DNA of 64,000 nucleotides from Sporisorium sorghi (GCA_023212695.1 JALCCG010000020.1:62001-126000), one strand, 5' to 3'; shown: positions 45,078 to 54,561, numbered from the stretch's first letter. Notes: generated by a model not told the origin, from the letters alone. A program made the numbers and translations.

Positions 45078-46871
45078 ATGACAATTGAAAACGATTACAG
45101 ATGGCGGGACGGATTTCCGAAAATCGGCATTCGCCCTACGATAGATGGAAGACGGAGAGGGGTAAGGGAATCCCTCGAAGAACAGACGATGAACCTCGCC
45201 AAGGCCGTTGCCGAGCTGCTGTCCAGCGAGCTTAAATACCCGAATGGCGAACCGATTGAATGCGTTATTGCAGATACTTGCATCGGTGGAGCCGCTGAGG
45301 CAGCAGCTGCCGCCAAAAAATTCAAGAATGCGGAGGTCGGTCTAACAATAACCGTTACGCCTTGCTGGTGTTACGGAACCGAAACGATGGATGCGGATCC
45401 TTCACGTCCCAAGGCAGTGTGGGGCTTTAATGGAACAGGGCGTCCAGGTGCGGTTTATCTGGCTGCCGTACTGTCTGCCCATGCACAGAAGGGACTGCCG
45501 GCATTCGGTATCTACGGGGAGGACGTTCAGGACGAAGGCGATACCCGCATCCCGGACGATGTGCAGGAGAAACTTCTGCGCTTTGCCCGAAGCGGCTTGG
45601 CTGCTGCATATATGCGTGGACAATCGTATTTGTCCATGGGCTCCGTATCAATGGGCATCGCCGGCTCGATTGTGGACGACAGCTTTTTCCAGGAATATCT
45701 GGGTATGCGGAATGAATATGTGGATATGAGCGAGTTCACGCGGCGCCTAGCAGAAGGCATCTACGATCCTGAAGAATATACAAAGGCGCTTGCCTGGGTA
45801 AAGGAGAACTGTGCGGAAGGACCGGACAACAATCCGGACCATCTTCAGAACAGCCGGGAGCGGAAGGATCTGGAGTGGGAAACCGTTGTGAAAATGACGC
45901 TGATTACCCGCGACTTAATGATTGGCAATCCGCGCCTGGCTGAGCTGGGCTTCGAGGAGGAAGCGCAGGGGCACAGCGCAATCGCTTCCGGTTTTCAAGG
46001 ACAACGCCAGTGGACGGATCATTCGCCGAATGGTGATTTCCTGGAGACCTTGCTGAACTCCTCCTTCGACTGGAACGGCAAACGCGCTCCTTATGTTGTC
46101 GCCACCGAGAATGACAGCTTGAATGGCGTGGGCATGCTCTTCGGGCATCTGTTAACCAACACGGCGCAGATCTTCGCGGATGTTAGAACATACTGGAGTC
46201 CGGCATCGGTTGAACGGGTCACGGGTTACAAGCTAGAAGGCAAGGCGGAGAACGGCATCTTGCATTTGATTAACTCGGGCTCGGCAGCGCTGGATGGCAC
46301 GGGCGAGCAGGAGAAGGACGGCAAACCGGCCATGAAGCCGTTCTGGGAGATTACGGACGAGGAAGTGGACCGCACGCTGAGGGCAACGGAGTGGAGACCG
46401 GCTAATTTAGAGTACTTCCGGGGCGGAGGTTATTCGACCGATTATCTGACACGCGGCGGAATGCCGATGACGATGTTCCGTCTGAATTTGGTGAAGGGAC
46501 TTGGCCCCGTCCTGCAAATTGCCGAGGGTTACTCGGTGGATCTGCCAGCGGAGGTGCACGATACACTCGACAAGCGTACCGACCCGACTTGGCCGACAAC
46601 CTGGTTCGTGCCGAACCTCACAGGACAGGGAGCGTTCACAAGCGTGTATGAGGTTATGAATCAGTGGGGGGCTAATCACGGCGTCATCAGTTACGGTCAT
46701 ATCGGTGCAGATCTTATAACCCTTGCTTCCGTGCTGCGGATTCCGGTCAACATGCATAATGTGTCCGCCGAAGAGGTGTTCCGTCCGCGTGCATGGGGCA
46801 TGTTCGGAACGTCTGACCCGGAAAGCGCTGATTTCCGCGCTTGTCAGAACTTCGGACCCCTATATAAATAA
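45078..46871 (+). CDS. fucI: L-fucose isomerase
   Basis: Manganese-dependent isomerase of 597 residues, the normal family length, converting L-fucose to L-fuculose (often also D-arabinose). The N-terminal [22 protein letters not shown] is diagnostic, with later [16 protein letters not shown] and the metal-ligand regions around [14 protein letters not shown] and [25 protein letters not shown] site 9 bases before the ATG. First gene of fucI-fucA-kinase-fucU. Confidence 0.94.
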   Translation: MTIENDYRWRDGFPKIGIRPTIDGRRRGVRESLEEQTMNLAKAVAELLSSELKYPNGEPIECVIADTCIGGAAEAAAAAKKFKNAEVGLTITVTPCWCYGTETMDADPSRPKAVWGFNGTGRPGAVYLAAVLSAHAQKGLPAFGIYGEDVQDEGDTRIPDDVQEKLLRFARSGLAAAYMRGQSYLSMGSVSMGIAGSIVDDSFFQEYLGMRNEYVDMSEFTRRLAEGIYDPEEYTKALAWVKENCAEGPDNNPDHLQNSRERKDLEWETVVKMTLITRDLMIGNPRLAELGFEEEAQGHSAIASGFQGQRQWTDHSPNGDFLETLLNSSFDWNGKRAPYVVATENDSLNGVGMLFGHLLTNTAQIFADVRTYWSPASVERVTGYKLEGKAENGILHLINSGSAALDGTGEQEKDGKPAMKPFWEITDEEVDRTLRATEWRPANLEYFRGGGYSTDYLTRGGMPMTMFRLNLVKGLGPVLQIAEGYSVDLPAEVHDTLDKRTDPTWPTTWFVPNLTGQGAFTSVYEVMNQWGANHGVISYGHIGADLITLASVLRIPVNMHNVSAEEVFRPRAWGMFGTSDPESADFRACQNFGPLYK

Positions 46872-46897
46872 CGGGTCATTCGAGAGGAGAAGGAATC

Positions 46898-47557
46898 ATG
46901 CTGAACCTAGAAACGAGGAACGAGCTCTGCAAGTATGCCAAAAAAATCGTCGACAGCGGACTTGTTGTGGGTCCGGGAGGGAACATCAGCGCAAGAGCCG
47001 GGGACAAAATGTACTTGTCCCCGAGCGGCTTTGCGCTGGAGGAGATCGAGCCGGAGCAATGGATTGAGGTTGACATCCCGACGGGAGATATTACCGACAT
47101 TGGCTTGAGACCCTCTTCCGAAGTATTGATGCACTTGTATGGTTATCGTAGCAACCCGGATATCGGGGCCATGGTGCATACACATCCGTCACACTGCATT
47201 GCGTTCACGCTGGTTGAGCGGGAGCTCCCGGTGATGTTCCCCGATCAAGCGGCATTGGTCGGCCGAACAGCTTATATTCCGTATATTATCCCGACAACCG
47301 ACCTGCTGGCAGATGCCGTTGCAGCGAAGGTTACAACGGCCAGTTCCATTCTGCTGGGCAACCACGGCTTGGTCACCACCGGCCGGAATCTTCGGGAAGC
47401 CTATTACCGGACCCAGGTTGTGGAAGAGAGTGCCAAGATCTATTTGAGCGCGAAGGCTGCCGGCACGCTGGTGCCGCTGACGGAACAGGAAGTGGACGAC
47501 ATCGCTGCACTCGAAAGTGAAGATTATCGAATTCAGCTGTTGCAGAAGATGAAATAA
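46898..47557 (+). CDS. fucA: L-fuculose-1-phosphate aldolase (class II aldolase/adducin family)
   Basis: Zinc aldolase of 219 residues cleaving fuculose-1-phosphate to DHAP and L-lactaldehyde. GPGGNISAR, the HTHPSH zinc ligands and NHGLVTTG with the third histidine are visible. It follows fucI by 26 bases behind AGGAGAAGGA. The lactaldehyde produced could enter the RhaEW dehydrogenase and LutABC route seen earlier in the window. A hairpin CGATTGTG / CACAATCG lies between it and the kinase gene. Confidence 0.88.
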   Translation: MLNLETRNELCKYAKKIVDSGLVVGPGGNISARAGDKMYLSPSGFALEEIEPEQWIEVDIPTGDITDIGLRPSSEVLMHLYGYRSNPDIGAMVHTHPSHCIAFTLVERELPVMFPDQAALVGRTAYIPYIIPTTDLLADAVAAKVTTASSILLGNHGLVTTGRNLREAYYRTQVVEESAKIYLSAKAAGTLVPLTEQEVDDIAALESEDYRIQLLQKMK

Positions 47558-47632
47558 ACGATTGTGTTTTCCAGATCCATTGGGTTCACAATCGGATGGG
47601 TACAGTACTGAAGGTGAGAAAGGATGCGGCTT

Positions 47633-49141
47633 ATGAGCAAATCATCTGCGGTGCTTGCTTTTGATATGGGGGCGAGCAGCGGCCGGGCGCTGCTGGGAGA
47701 AATCATCTCTTCTGATCATGATTCGCCCGGAATGTTGAAGATTACCGAGATTCACCGTTTTGCCAATATCCCTGTACAGATGGGAGAGCATCTGCATTGG
47801 AATTTTCCGATGCTGCTGCAGGAAGTTAAGCATGGCATCCGCAAAGCTTTTCAAGCCGGTTATCAGCCAGTCAGCTACGCCATTGATTCATGGGGTGTCG
47901 ATTATGGGCTGATTGATTACAACGGAGAGCTGATCGGAGTTCCTTACCATTATCGGGACCTAAGGACCGAGGGAATGGTGAAGGAGACTTGTGAGCAGGT
48001 TGGCAAGGAACGCCTGTTTCAAGAAAGCGGACTGCAGTTTATGCCGTTTAACACCATATTTCAATTAAATGCGATGTTGAAGTCACAATCGCCGATGCTG
48101 GATATTGCGGATAAACTCCTGCTCACCCCGGATTTGCTGAATTACTATTTGACAGGGGTACAGGCATGCGAGTTTACAATGGCGACAACCACGCAGCTGT
48201 ATCATGTGGCGGATGGGCAATGGAACGAGAAGCTCCTCGAGGAGCTCGGGCTTTCCCGCGCCCTGTTCATAGATCCCATTCAACCGGGGACGGTTATAGG
48301 GAAGCTGCAGGATTCCGTAGCACAAGAGCTGGGGGTTCCGGCGATAGAGGCCATTGCGGTTGCCTCGCATGATACGGAATCCGCCGTGGTCGCTGTACCG
48401 GCGAATTCGGTGCAGTTTGCTTATCTGGTATGCGGAACCTGGTCGCTTCTTGGAACGGAGCTTCCTGAGCCGCTTGTGCACATGGAGGTGCTGGAAGAGG
48501 ATTTCTCCAATGAAGGCGGGGCTTATGAGACCTTTCAATTGCTGAAGAACATTATGGGCCTCTGGATTTTGCAGGAATGCAAACGCCAATGGGAGATTCA
48601 GGGACTGACGTATTCATACGCAGAGCTGGTTGAACTTGCGCAAGAGGCAGAACCGTTCCGGAGTTTCATCCATCCGGATGACCTGCGCTTCATGAATCCG
48701 GCGGATATGACGGTTGAGATCCGGGAGTATTGCAAGGAGACGAGCCAGCCCGTTCCGCAGAGTACTGGCGAGTTTGTGCAGTGTATTTTGCAGAGTTTGG
48801 CATTAAGATACCGGGAAGTGCTTGAACGAATGGAGATTCTTACCGGATGCCATTATGATGGGCTGCACATGGTAGGCGGCGGCATTCAAAACGAGCTGTT
48901 ATGCCGGTATACGGCTAATGCCATGGGCCGAACGGTGTGGGCTGGACCGATTGAAGCAAGTGCCATCGGGAACATGCTGGTTCAATTTGTGGCGAATGGC
49001 ACTTTGCGCAATCGGGAAGAGGGAGTAGAACTCGTCAAGCGTTCTTTTCCGCTTGCCTGGTATGAACCAGCGTCTGCAGAGGAATGGAACGCGACCTTCT
49101 CTCATTACAAGTCCATAACCGCCCAGCAGCAAGTGAAATAG
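47633..49141 (+). CDS. rhamnulokinase-family sugar kinase in fucose operon
   Basis: FGGY kinase of 502 residues. Motifs AFDMGASSGRALLG, SWGVDYGLID, HDTESAVVAVPA, CGTWSLLGTE and MVGGGIQNELLCRYTANAMG match RhaB more than FucK and align along the whole length with the kinase at 16793. By position its in vivo substrate should be L-fuculose. The start at 47633 has about 9 bases to GAAAGG; ATG 47624 is an alternative with AAGGTGAG. It is probably a rhaB duplicate or a RhaB-type enzyme recruited for fuculose. Confidence 0.85.
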   Translation: MSKSSAVLAFDMGASSGRALLGEIISSDHDSPGMLKITEIHRFANIPVQMGEHLHWNFPMLLQEVKHGIRKAFQAGYQPVSYAIDSWGVDYGLIDYNGELIGVPYHYRDLRTEGMVKETCEQVGKERLFQESGLQFMPFNTIFQLNAMLKSQSPMLDIADKLLLTPDLLNYYLTGVQACEFTMATTTQLYHVADGQWNEKLLEELGLSRALFIDPIQPGTVIGKLQDSVAQELGVPAIEAIAVASHDTESAVVAVPANSVQFAYLVCGTWSLLGTELPEPLVHMEVLEEDFSNEGGAYETFQLLKNIMGLWILQECKRQWEIQGLTYSYAELVELAQEAEPFRSFIHPDDLRFMNPADMTVEIREYCKETSQPVPQSTGEFVQCILQSLALRYREVLERMEILTGCHYDGLHMVGGGIQNELLCRYTANAMGRTVWAGPIEASAIGNMLVQFVANGTLRNREEGVELVKRSFPLAWYEPASAEEWNATFSHYKSITAQQQVK

Positions 49142-49227
49142 GCTATTGCACTCTTTTATTCATGTAATACGTCCCAACTGCTTGATGCGTTATTATTCTG
49201 TTGTTGCCATAGAAGGGGGTTCGTGCC

Positions 49228-49656
49228 ATGTTAAAAGGAATATCCAATGTGATCTCCCCGGATCTGCTGAAGATCCTCATGGAAATGGGGCACGCGGATG
49301 AAATCGTGCTCGGCGACGCCAATTTCCCGGCAGCAAGTCATGCCCGGCGGCTGGTCCGGGCAGACGGACATGGTATCCCTGCGCTGCTGAGCGCCATATT
49401 GCCGCTGTTTCCTCTGGATACGTATGTTGAGTCCCCTGTTGCGCTGATGGCTGTCATGCCTGGCGATACGGTGCAGACACCGATCTGGGAGGAATACAGG
49501 GGGATCGTGAGGGAGTTTCATGCCGTGCATATGGACTTCGAGGAAATGGAGCGGTTTGCATTCTATGAACGGGCAAAAAATGCTTACGCCGTCGTCTCGA
49601 CAGGCGAAAAAGCATTATATGCAAACATCATTCTGAAAAAAGGCGTTGTGGTTTAA
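49228..49656 (+). CDS. fucU: L-fucose mutarotase (RbsD/FucU family)
   Basis: Small enzyme of 142 residues interconverting alpha and beta L-fucose. The hallmark MGHADEIVLGDANFPA and the C-terminal FYERAKNAYAVVSTGE region fit FucU. It closes the fucose operon; a terminator follows at 49711. Confidence 0.92.
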   Translation: MLKGISNVISPDLLKILMEMGHADEIVLGDANFPAASHARRLVRADGHGIPALLSAILPLFPLDTYVESPVALMAVMPGDTVQTPIWEEYRGIVREFHAVHMDFEEMERFAFYERAKNAYAVVSTGEKALYANIILKKGVVV

Positions 49657-49710
49657 TTGAGAATGCCAAACAGGTTAGGGGTTAAATTCCACTGGGTCCT
49701 ATACGAAGAA

Positions 49711-49737
49711 AACCCTTGATGATTCAAGGGTTTTTTT
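49711..49737 (+). terminator. terminator of the fucose operon
   Basis: AACCCTTGA-TGAT-TCAAGGGTT followed by TTTTT. Confidence 0.88.
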
Positions 49738-49991
49738 ATGAGTTTAGTCAGTTGAGCACGCGATAGCGTGCGAAATATGAAACCACTGTGCAAGTACCAT
49801 ACTGCGTTCACCCCGACGTATAGACGGAAAGAGATCTATAATCAAGTGAGAAAAGACTTGATCGAAATTTGTAGTCGACTTATAGCATCAATGTGACATT
49901 CATTCACTCCCTTCTTAGCAGGAGCGGTGGTTGCTGAAGCTTTCCTGAAGTGGTTTGAGGCGCCAGGCAAGTCATGCCCACGGTTTTTAGA
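49738..49991. other. intergenic region without identifiable gene
   Basis: Only a small GCACGCGATAGCGTGC hairpin near 49757-49772 stands out. No reading frame with a ribosome binding site was found. Confidence 0.5.
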
Positions 49992-50039
49992 GAAGACAGC
50001 GCCAGTCAGACCGTAATCGGTCTGACTGGCGCTGTCTTC
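49992..50039. terminator. long perfect hairpin, terminator of the YbjQ gene
   Basis: GAAGACAGCGCCAGTCAGACCG pairs perfectly with CGGTCTGACTGGCGCTGTCTTC around a short TAAT loop. It lies beyond the stop of the minus-strand gene at 50104 and is symmetrical. Confidence 0.75.
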
Positions 50040-50103
50040 ATCAATCTTGCGGTATGCCGATTACTGGCTGATTTGCGCCGTTCGTCGTCTGTTACAGGAC
50101 CGG

Positions 50104-50415
50104 CTATATCACCACTGCTGTTCCGCTGACGGCCACCATCAGCATTCCCTCGCGAATGACTTCATAGTCGATGTCCACTGCTACAATGGCGTTGGCCCCC
50201 ATCCGCTCAGCTTTATCTTTCATCTCGGCAAACGCTACATCTCTTGCCTCCTGCAGCTTGTTCTCGTATGCACCCGAGCGCCCGCCAACAAAATCGGTAA
50301 TGGAGGCCAGAAAGTCCCTCACTACATTAGCGCCCATAATGACTTCGCCTGTCACAACGCCGATATACCTTTTAACCGGGTAACCTTCAATGGTAGATGT
50401 TGTTGTAATAATCAT
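50104..50415 (-). CDS. YbjQ family (UPF0145) protein
   Basis: Small protein of 103 residues with the family pattern [23 protein letters not shown], then a central helix ([26 protein letters not shown], shown here only as landmark [10 protein letters not shown]) and a C-terminal strand [13 protein letters not shown]. Family members form pentamers; a metal-binding role has been suggested but is unproven. GAAGGAAG site. Single gene. Confidence 0.9.
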   Translation of the reverse strand: MIITTTSTIEGYPVKRYIGVVTGEVIMGANVVRDFLASITDFVGGRSGAYENKLQEARDVAFAEMKDKAERMGANAIVAVDIDYEVIREGMLMVAVSGTAVVI

Positions 50416-50774
50416 ACGATCTTCCTTCTTTCAATTAGTTTTTTTATAGCGATTACAAATAAAAATACCTTTTCCAGCGGGTGTTTTCTTCTATTACGCT
50501 GACAGAAGGGGATTGGTTGCATGAATGGGGGCAGGAAGACAATCCTACGATCGGAAATGCTTAATTTAAATTGCAAAGCAGGTGGCCTAAGAGGCCTCTG
50601 TTTCCTAATGTTTTTTGTAGGGGTTACGCAAACCAAGTCCGCATTGAAACCTTTTGTCATGTTCTTCTCGCATGGCGAAAGCTGGAATGGAGCATGGAGT
50701 ATAAACGCCGTAAAAGATATGTAATTTATTGAATAAGGGATAATATTCTATTTATTTACTATAAGATATTATCC
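50416..50774. other. leader region upstream of the peptide locus
   Basis: No convincing gene. Near the right end is an AT-rich inverted repeat GGATAATAT (about 50739) / ATATTATCC (about 50765), just upstream of the promoter at 50775, which may be a regulator site. Confidence 0.45.
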
Positions 50775-50802
50775 TTGTAAGAAATGATAAATATAGTATA
50801 TT
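50775..50802 (+). promoter_or_regulatory. promoter of the peptide-export locus
   Basis: TTGTAA (50775-50780), 16 bases, TATATT (50797-50802), adjoining the inverted repeat GGATAATAT/ATATTATCC. The transcript leader to the first ATG would be about 190 bases. Confidence 0.5.
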
Positions 50803-50995
50803 AATCATATCTTGCAAGCTAGTTAGTTAGATCAAGCTCCTCTTAAACAACCTCTGGATTTATTCACTAAACTATGCGCTTTACTAGACTGAACGACTCC
50901 CTACATCAAGCGGTTTACACATCTCAACACGGCTGCCAGAGCACCTTTCACATAAATGCACATGTATTTCATGGTTTGAAAGGAGGTGAAGATTA

Positions 50996-51109
50996 ATGTG
51001 TATTCTTCGTCACACTTCTTGTAACACAACAGAGCAATGCGGACGTGACAAATTTGGCGTTCTTCTCGAAGTATGGGATTGCGGCAATGGTTCCGAAGCA
51101 AGATATAGC
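50996..51109 (+). CDS. candidate secreted Cys-containing peptide precursor (37 codons)
   Basis: Very short frame behind AAGGAGGTGA (50980-50989), close to a perfect anti-Shine-Dalgarno match, which implies strong translation. The ATG frame encodes 37 residues with Cys at 2, 9 and 15 and a basic C-terminus. A second frame, open without a start codon from 50997 to 51122, ends in a Cys/Gly-rich tail (Cys codons at 51081, 51111, 51117). I cannot decide which is the product, or whether an indel or a frameshift links them. The hairpin at 51148 and the redox and export genes downstream suggest a ribosomally made, disulfide- or thioether-containing peptide. No similarity to a known bacteriocin family recognised. 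Confidence 0.45.
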
Positions 51110-51147
51110 TGCGGCTGCTAATTTTTGAAAACGCATGCACTCATCGT

Positions 51148-51180
51148 ATAAACAGCGGAACTTCTTGTTCCGCTGTTTAT
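51148..51180 (+). terminator. hairpin after the peptide frame, likely attenuator
   Basis: Perfect 14-base stem ATAAACAGCGGAAC / GTTCCGCTGTTTAT with a TTCTT loop and a weak T tail. Such partial terminators between a precursor and its processing genes keep the peptide mRNA in excess. Confidence 0.7.
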
Positions 51181-51367
51181 ATTTCATGCGGAATCTGCTA
51201 TTTCATAACACTGTTGGAGAGTGAGGTATCGATTATGATTGCTGGTCCATTGCAGTATGGAAGAGAAGCCGTGAGCAGGCGTGATGAGTACAGACTGATG
51301 TCAGCAAGAATTCAATGTCATCAAATGGGGGCCTGGTCTCCCTGGCTGTCGGGAAGGAGAATGAATC

Positions 51368-51898
51368 GTGTCGATGACCGCGCTTGGTCTGCTATCTCTT
51401 ACCGTGATATTTGTGTTTTCGGGAGTGTCGAAACTGTTATCGTTACCGGATTTCAGGACAACGATAGAACGATTGCAGATGCCTGCAGGTCGCTCACCCA
51501 TTGTACCTGTTCTCATATGCGCCGCTGAGATAGCGGCAGGGGCAGGTCTGCTGTTCTCAGGAAGCAGGATGTATGCGCAGATCGCGATTTTCATCATGCT
51601 GGCAGGGTTCGGATTCGCCGTTTATCAGGCAAAGGTTGTGCGGAAACAGGAGATTGTCTGCAGCTGCTTCGGCTCGTGGTCCAGTGAAACGCTCGGAATG
51701 AGCACGGTCGTCAAGATCGGGTTAATAGGATTGTTAAATGTGCTGCCATCGCTCTTCTCTGAGTCTGTGGATTTCTGGAGCCTACCGGCACAAGAAGTGG
51801 TTCTCACCGTGCTGTCAGCCATCGGAGTTGCCGTTCTAGCCTTGGTCGTATTGAACTATTATACGCTAGCCCAATTGCACCCGAGGAGGGAGGAATAA
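51368..51898 (+). CDS. MauE/DoxX-like membrane redox protein
   Basis: Membrane protein of 176 residues with four hydrophobic helices. It starts with GLLSLTVIFVFSGVSKLLSLPDF (landmark FSGVSKL) and has the CSCFG motif (Cys98, Cys100) between helices 3 and 4, typical of MauE-like members of the DoxX superfamily. These proteins work with a thioredoxin-like partner in disulfide formation or isomerisation outside the cell. GTG start 7 bases after AGGAGA. The next gene begins 3 bases after its stop and encodes just such a partner. Confidence 0.82.
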   Translation: MSMTALGLLSLTVIFVFSGVSKLLSLPDFRTTIERLQMPAGRSPIVPVLICAAEIAAGAGLLFSGSRMYAQIAIFIMLAGFGFAVYQAKVVRKQEIVCSCFGSWSSETLGMSTVVKIGLIGLLNVLPSLFSESVDFWSLPAQEVVLTVLSAIGVAVLALVVLNYYTLAQLHPRREE

Positions 51899-51901
51899 TC
51901 C

Positions 51902-52486
51902 ATGGATTTGATTACTACCGTACTCATTATTCAATATGTACTCATATTCAGCTTGGCGTTCTTCGTAATTAAATTGTATCAACATGTTCGGAGTTTGAAG
52001 TCTCAGCCAGCGATAAGCGATAAGGAGGAGCCGACAATCCCGAAGGAAGGGCTTGAGCTGGGGGTGGCGATTCCCCGTAAAACCTATATGAGTATAGGTG
52101 GAGAATCCGTAAATTTGTATGATGGCAAGTCCAAAATCATCTTGTTCACCATGAACAATTGCAATGCCTGCAAGGAAACCTATAGCGCCGTTAAAACATT
52201 CATTGCTTCGCATCCTGGGCTTCCCGTCACGTTATTTCTGTACGCACAGGATGCTGACGAGGCTGAAGAGATGGTCAACACCAATGAATTAGCAGATTTT
52301 CAGGTGGTATGGGCGGATCGGGCACTTATCGATTCGTATAAAGTGAACCGGTTTCCCTTTGCGTTTTACTTATCCGATGAGCAGGTTATCCTCAACAAAA
52401 GTGTCACCAATTACTTGCATCATTTTGAGCAAATGATGACACAGCTGCCGCAGGCAAAACCTTCAGCCTTTAACAAATCAGCTTAA
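51902..52486 (+). CDS. membrane-anchored thioredoxin-like protein (MauD/TlpA type)
   Basis: Protein of 194 residues. One N-terminal membrane anchor (about 5-26), a short linker, and an extracytoplasmic thioredoxin fold (about 50-185) with the redox motif NNCNAC (Cys87, Cys90) and a cis-proline region VNRFPFAFYL. It follows the MauE-like gene with GGAGGGAGG overlapping the end of that gene, so the two are translated together. It resembles MauD, the partner of MauE. In this locus it probably forms or reshuffles disulfides in the exported peptide. Confidence 0.82.
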   Translation: MDLITTVLIIQYVLIFSLAFFVIKLYQHVRSLKSQPAISDKEEPTIPKEGLELGVAIPRKTYMSIGGESVNLYDGKSKIILFTMNNCNACKETYSAVKTFIASHPGLPVTLFLYAQDADEAEEMVNTNELADFQVVWADRALIDSYKVNRFPFAFYLSDEQVILNKSVTNYLHHFEQMMTQLPQAKPSAFNKSA

Positions 52487-52514
52487 TCGTGAAGGAGGCT
52501 CAAGGCCATACACC

Positions 52515-54293
52515 ATGAAATATGCAAACCTGATATTTGAGGTTATGAAGCAGGTGTACCGTGTTTCTCCACGCATGTTCTCAAGGGCCACTGTTATTTA
52601 TCTGGCTCAGGCCTTCTTGCCTGTAGCACAGATCTATATTACGGCTCAAGTCATTAACGCTGTTACGGGTGTGCTGACCCGTGGTGAAACGCCTCTTAGC
52701 GCACTGTATTGGTTGGTTCTTCAGTTGACGGTCATATTGCTTGGAATCGCGCTGAGCTCCTTTCAAAAGTATACGGAACGCAAGATGAACGCGTATGTAT
52801 CGTTCTGGTTTAACCTTCAAGTATCCGAAAAATTAAGCAAGCTTCCATTCTTGTTCTTTGAATCACCGGAAAGCTATGACAAGCTGCAGAGAGCACTTCG
52901 CAATCTGAGCATATGCGGCATTAACATGGTGTTCTACATATTCTCCATCATTCAGAGTGTCATTACGCTTGCGGGATTGCTTGTGCTGCTGTTCAGCTTC
53001 CATTACATATTGCCCATCGTGATGCTGCTTCTGATTATTCCGCTGCTGGTCATCCAGAAGAAGGAGGGGGCTTCCCGCTTTATAGTCATTCATCAGCAGA
53101 CTGCTTCGTCAAGGATGGCGGTGTATATGAACCAGCTGCTGCAAACCAAGGAAGCGGCGAAGGAAATTCGCTTGTTTGATGCCAAGGATTTTTTACTGAG
53201 CAGATGGAGGGACATCTATTTCAAGAACACGTATGAAATGCTGGGTGTTGAGCGGAAAAATATGAAAAATCGCCTTGTGGTGGAGTCCGCGGTTACGGTA
53301 TTTTCATTTAGCATTCTGGCTGTATTCATATGGCTGGGCTCCCGCGTCAAATTGACGATTGGCAGTTATGTTGCACTCTATCAAGCGGTGCAGGATACGC
53401 GTTATTCCATACAAAATATTAGTCAGAACATGGGACAGATCTACCATGACGGTCTGTTCATTCATGAATTGTTTGAGTTTCTGGATACGCCCGTACCACA
53501 GCAAAGCAAAGAACTGCCGATGGCCGGGCAGCTGTTTCAAGGCATTGAAGTGGACCGTGTTTCTTTTCGTTATCCGAGCCAAGAACGGGATATCCTTGAC
53601 GATCTGTCCATTCGTATAAAGCCTGGTGAAAAGGTAGCCATCGTGGGTGAAAACGGTGCGGGTAAGAGTACCCTTGTCAAGGTTATGCTGGGGTTGTACG
53701 AGCCAACCAGCGGTGAGGTGCGTTACAATAACATCCCGATTCATGATTATGATCCCACGAGCTTCCGCAGTAAAGTGACGGCAGTGTTCCAGGGTTTCTA
53801 CCGATATGAATTGACCCTTGGAGCGAACATCACGCTGCAGGAGAGTGAGACGGATGATTGGAAAAGCGAGCGCCAATTGACTCATGCCATCGATAAGGCA
53901 TCGATGACCTCGCTGGTCAATTCACTCCGTGATGGGGTGTCAACACAGCTGGGCACGCGTTTCTCGGGCGGACGTGAACTGTCGCAGGGACAATGGCAGA
54001 AGGTAGCGATTGCCCGCGCATTTTACCGGGATTTCGAGGTGATCTATCTGGACGAGCCTACGGCTGCGGTAGATCCGCTCACGGAGTCTGCTATATTTGA
54101 GAACCTGATGTCCATGACGGAAGGGAAAACCGCCATCTTCATATCTCACCGGCTGGGCAGCTGCCGACAAGCGGATCGTATTCTGGTCCTTAAGGATGGA
54201 AGGATCGTTGAAGAGGGAAGGCATGAGGAGTTAATCGAGCAGGACGCGCATTATGCCGAGATGTTTAACAAACAGGCACAGTGGTACCGGTAG
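52515..54293 (+). CDS. ABC exporter, fused permease-ATPase
   Basis: Half-transporter of 592 residues working as a homodimer. Six membrane helices (about 20-320) are followed by an ATPase domain: Walker A GENGAGKS (about 378-385), a degenerate signature LSQGQ (about 489-493) and Walker B VIYLDEPTAAVD (about 509-520). There is no N-terminal C39 peptidase, so any leader must be removed by another protease or may be absent. It belongs to the peptide and lantibiotic exporter group (SpaT, McjD-like). It lies 28 bases after the thioredoxin-like gene with AGGAGG at some distance from the ATG. Confidence 0.88.
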   Translation: MKYANLIFEVMKQVYRVSPRMFSRATVIYLAQAFLPVAQIYITAQVINAVTGVLTRGETPLSALYWLVLQLTVILLGIALSSFQKYTERKMNAYVSFWFNLQVSEKLSKLPFLFFESPESYDKLQRALRNLSICGINMVFYIFSIIQSVITLAGLLVLLFSFHYILPIVMLLLIIPLLVIQKKEGASRFIVIHQQTASSRMAVYMNQLLQTKEAAKEIRLFDAKDFLLSRWRDIYFKNTYEMLGVERKNMKNRLVVESAVTVFSFSILAVFIWLGSRVKLTIGSYVALYQAVQDTRYSIQNISQNMGQIYHDGLFIHELFEFLDTPVPQQSKELPMAGQLFQGIEVDRVSFRYPSQERDILDDLSIRIKPGEKVAIVGENGAGKSTLVKVMLGLYEPTSGEVRYNNIPIHDYDPTSFRSKVTAVFQGFYRYELTLGANITLQESETDDWKSERQLTHAIDKASMTSLVNSLRDGVSTQLGTRFSGGRELSQGQWQKVAIARAFYRDFEVIYLDEPTAAVDPLTESAIFENLMSMTEGKTAIFISHRLGSCRQADRILVLKDGRIVEEGRHEELIEQDAHYAEMFNKQAQWYR

Positions 54294-54311
54294 CACACGG
54301 TTTCCTAACGA

Positions 54312-54347
54312 AAGCGAGCTGATCAAGGGTTTATTCTTGGTCGGCTT
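54312..54347 (+). terminator. terminator of the peptide-export locus
   Basis: Imperfect stem around GAGCTGATCAAG / CTTGGTCGGCTT, followed by GTTTGTTGTTT. The remainder to 54561 holds no gene I can identify. Confidence 0.5.
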
Positions 54348-54561
54348 GTTTGTTGTTTGGGAACAACATCATGGGATGTACGATACTATACAAGTATAAA
54401 GTATGGATCGAAAGGATTGAAATACTCCGATATTAGAGGGATTTTGCGTCCGAATCTCGAAATTAAAACGGATATGAGCAGTCTGGAGGCTAGAATATGA
54501 AAATGTAATCCCCGATCTATGGCAAGTTCAAAACGATGAATCAGGGGGAGAGTATAGGATT

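Noticed and set aside
50521..50724. 67-codon plus-strand frame
   Set aside because: No ribosome binding site, odd composition and no similarity; it lies in the leader region of the peptide locus.
50993..51140. Minus-strand frame opposite the peptide, with an Ala-rich hydrophobic stretch
   Set aside because: Its only start signals are weak, whereas the plus strand has a near-perfect ribosome binding site, hairpin and co-oriented export genes.
51235..51528. 98-codon frame between the peptide hairpin and the MauE-like gene
   Set aside because: It overlaps the start of the MauE-like gene by about 160 bases, has only a weak ribosome binding site and no recognisable pattern. It could hold a real short N-terminal part, but I cannot support it.
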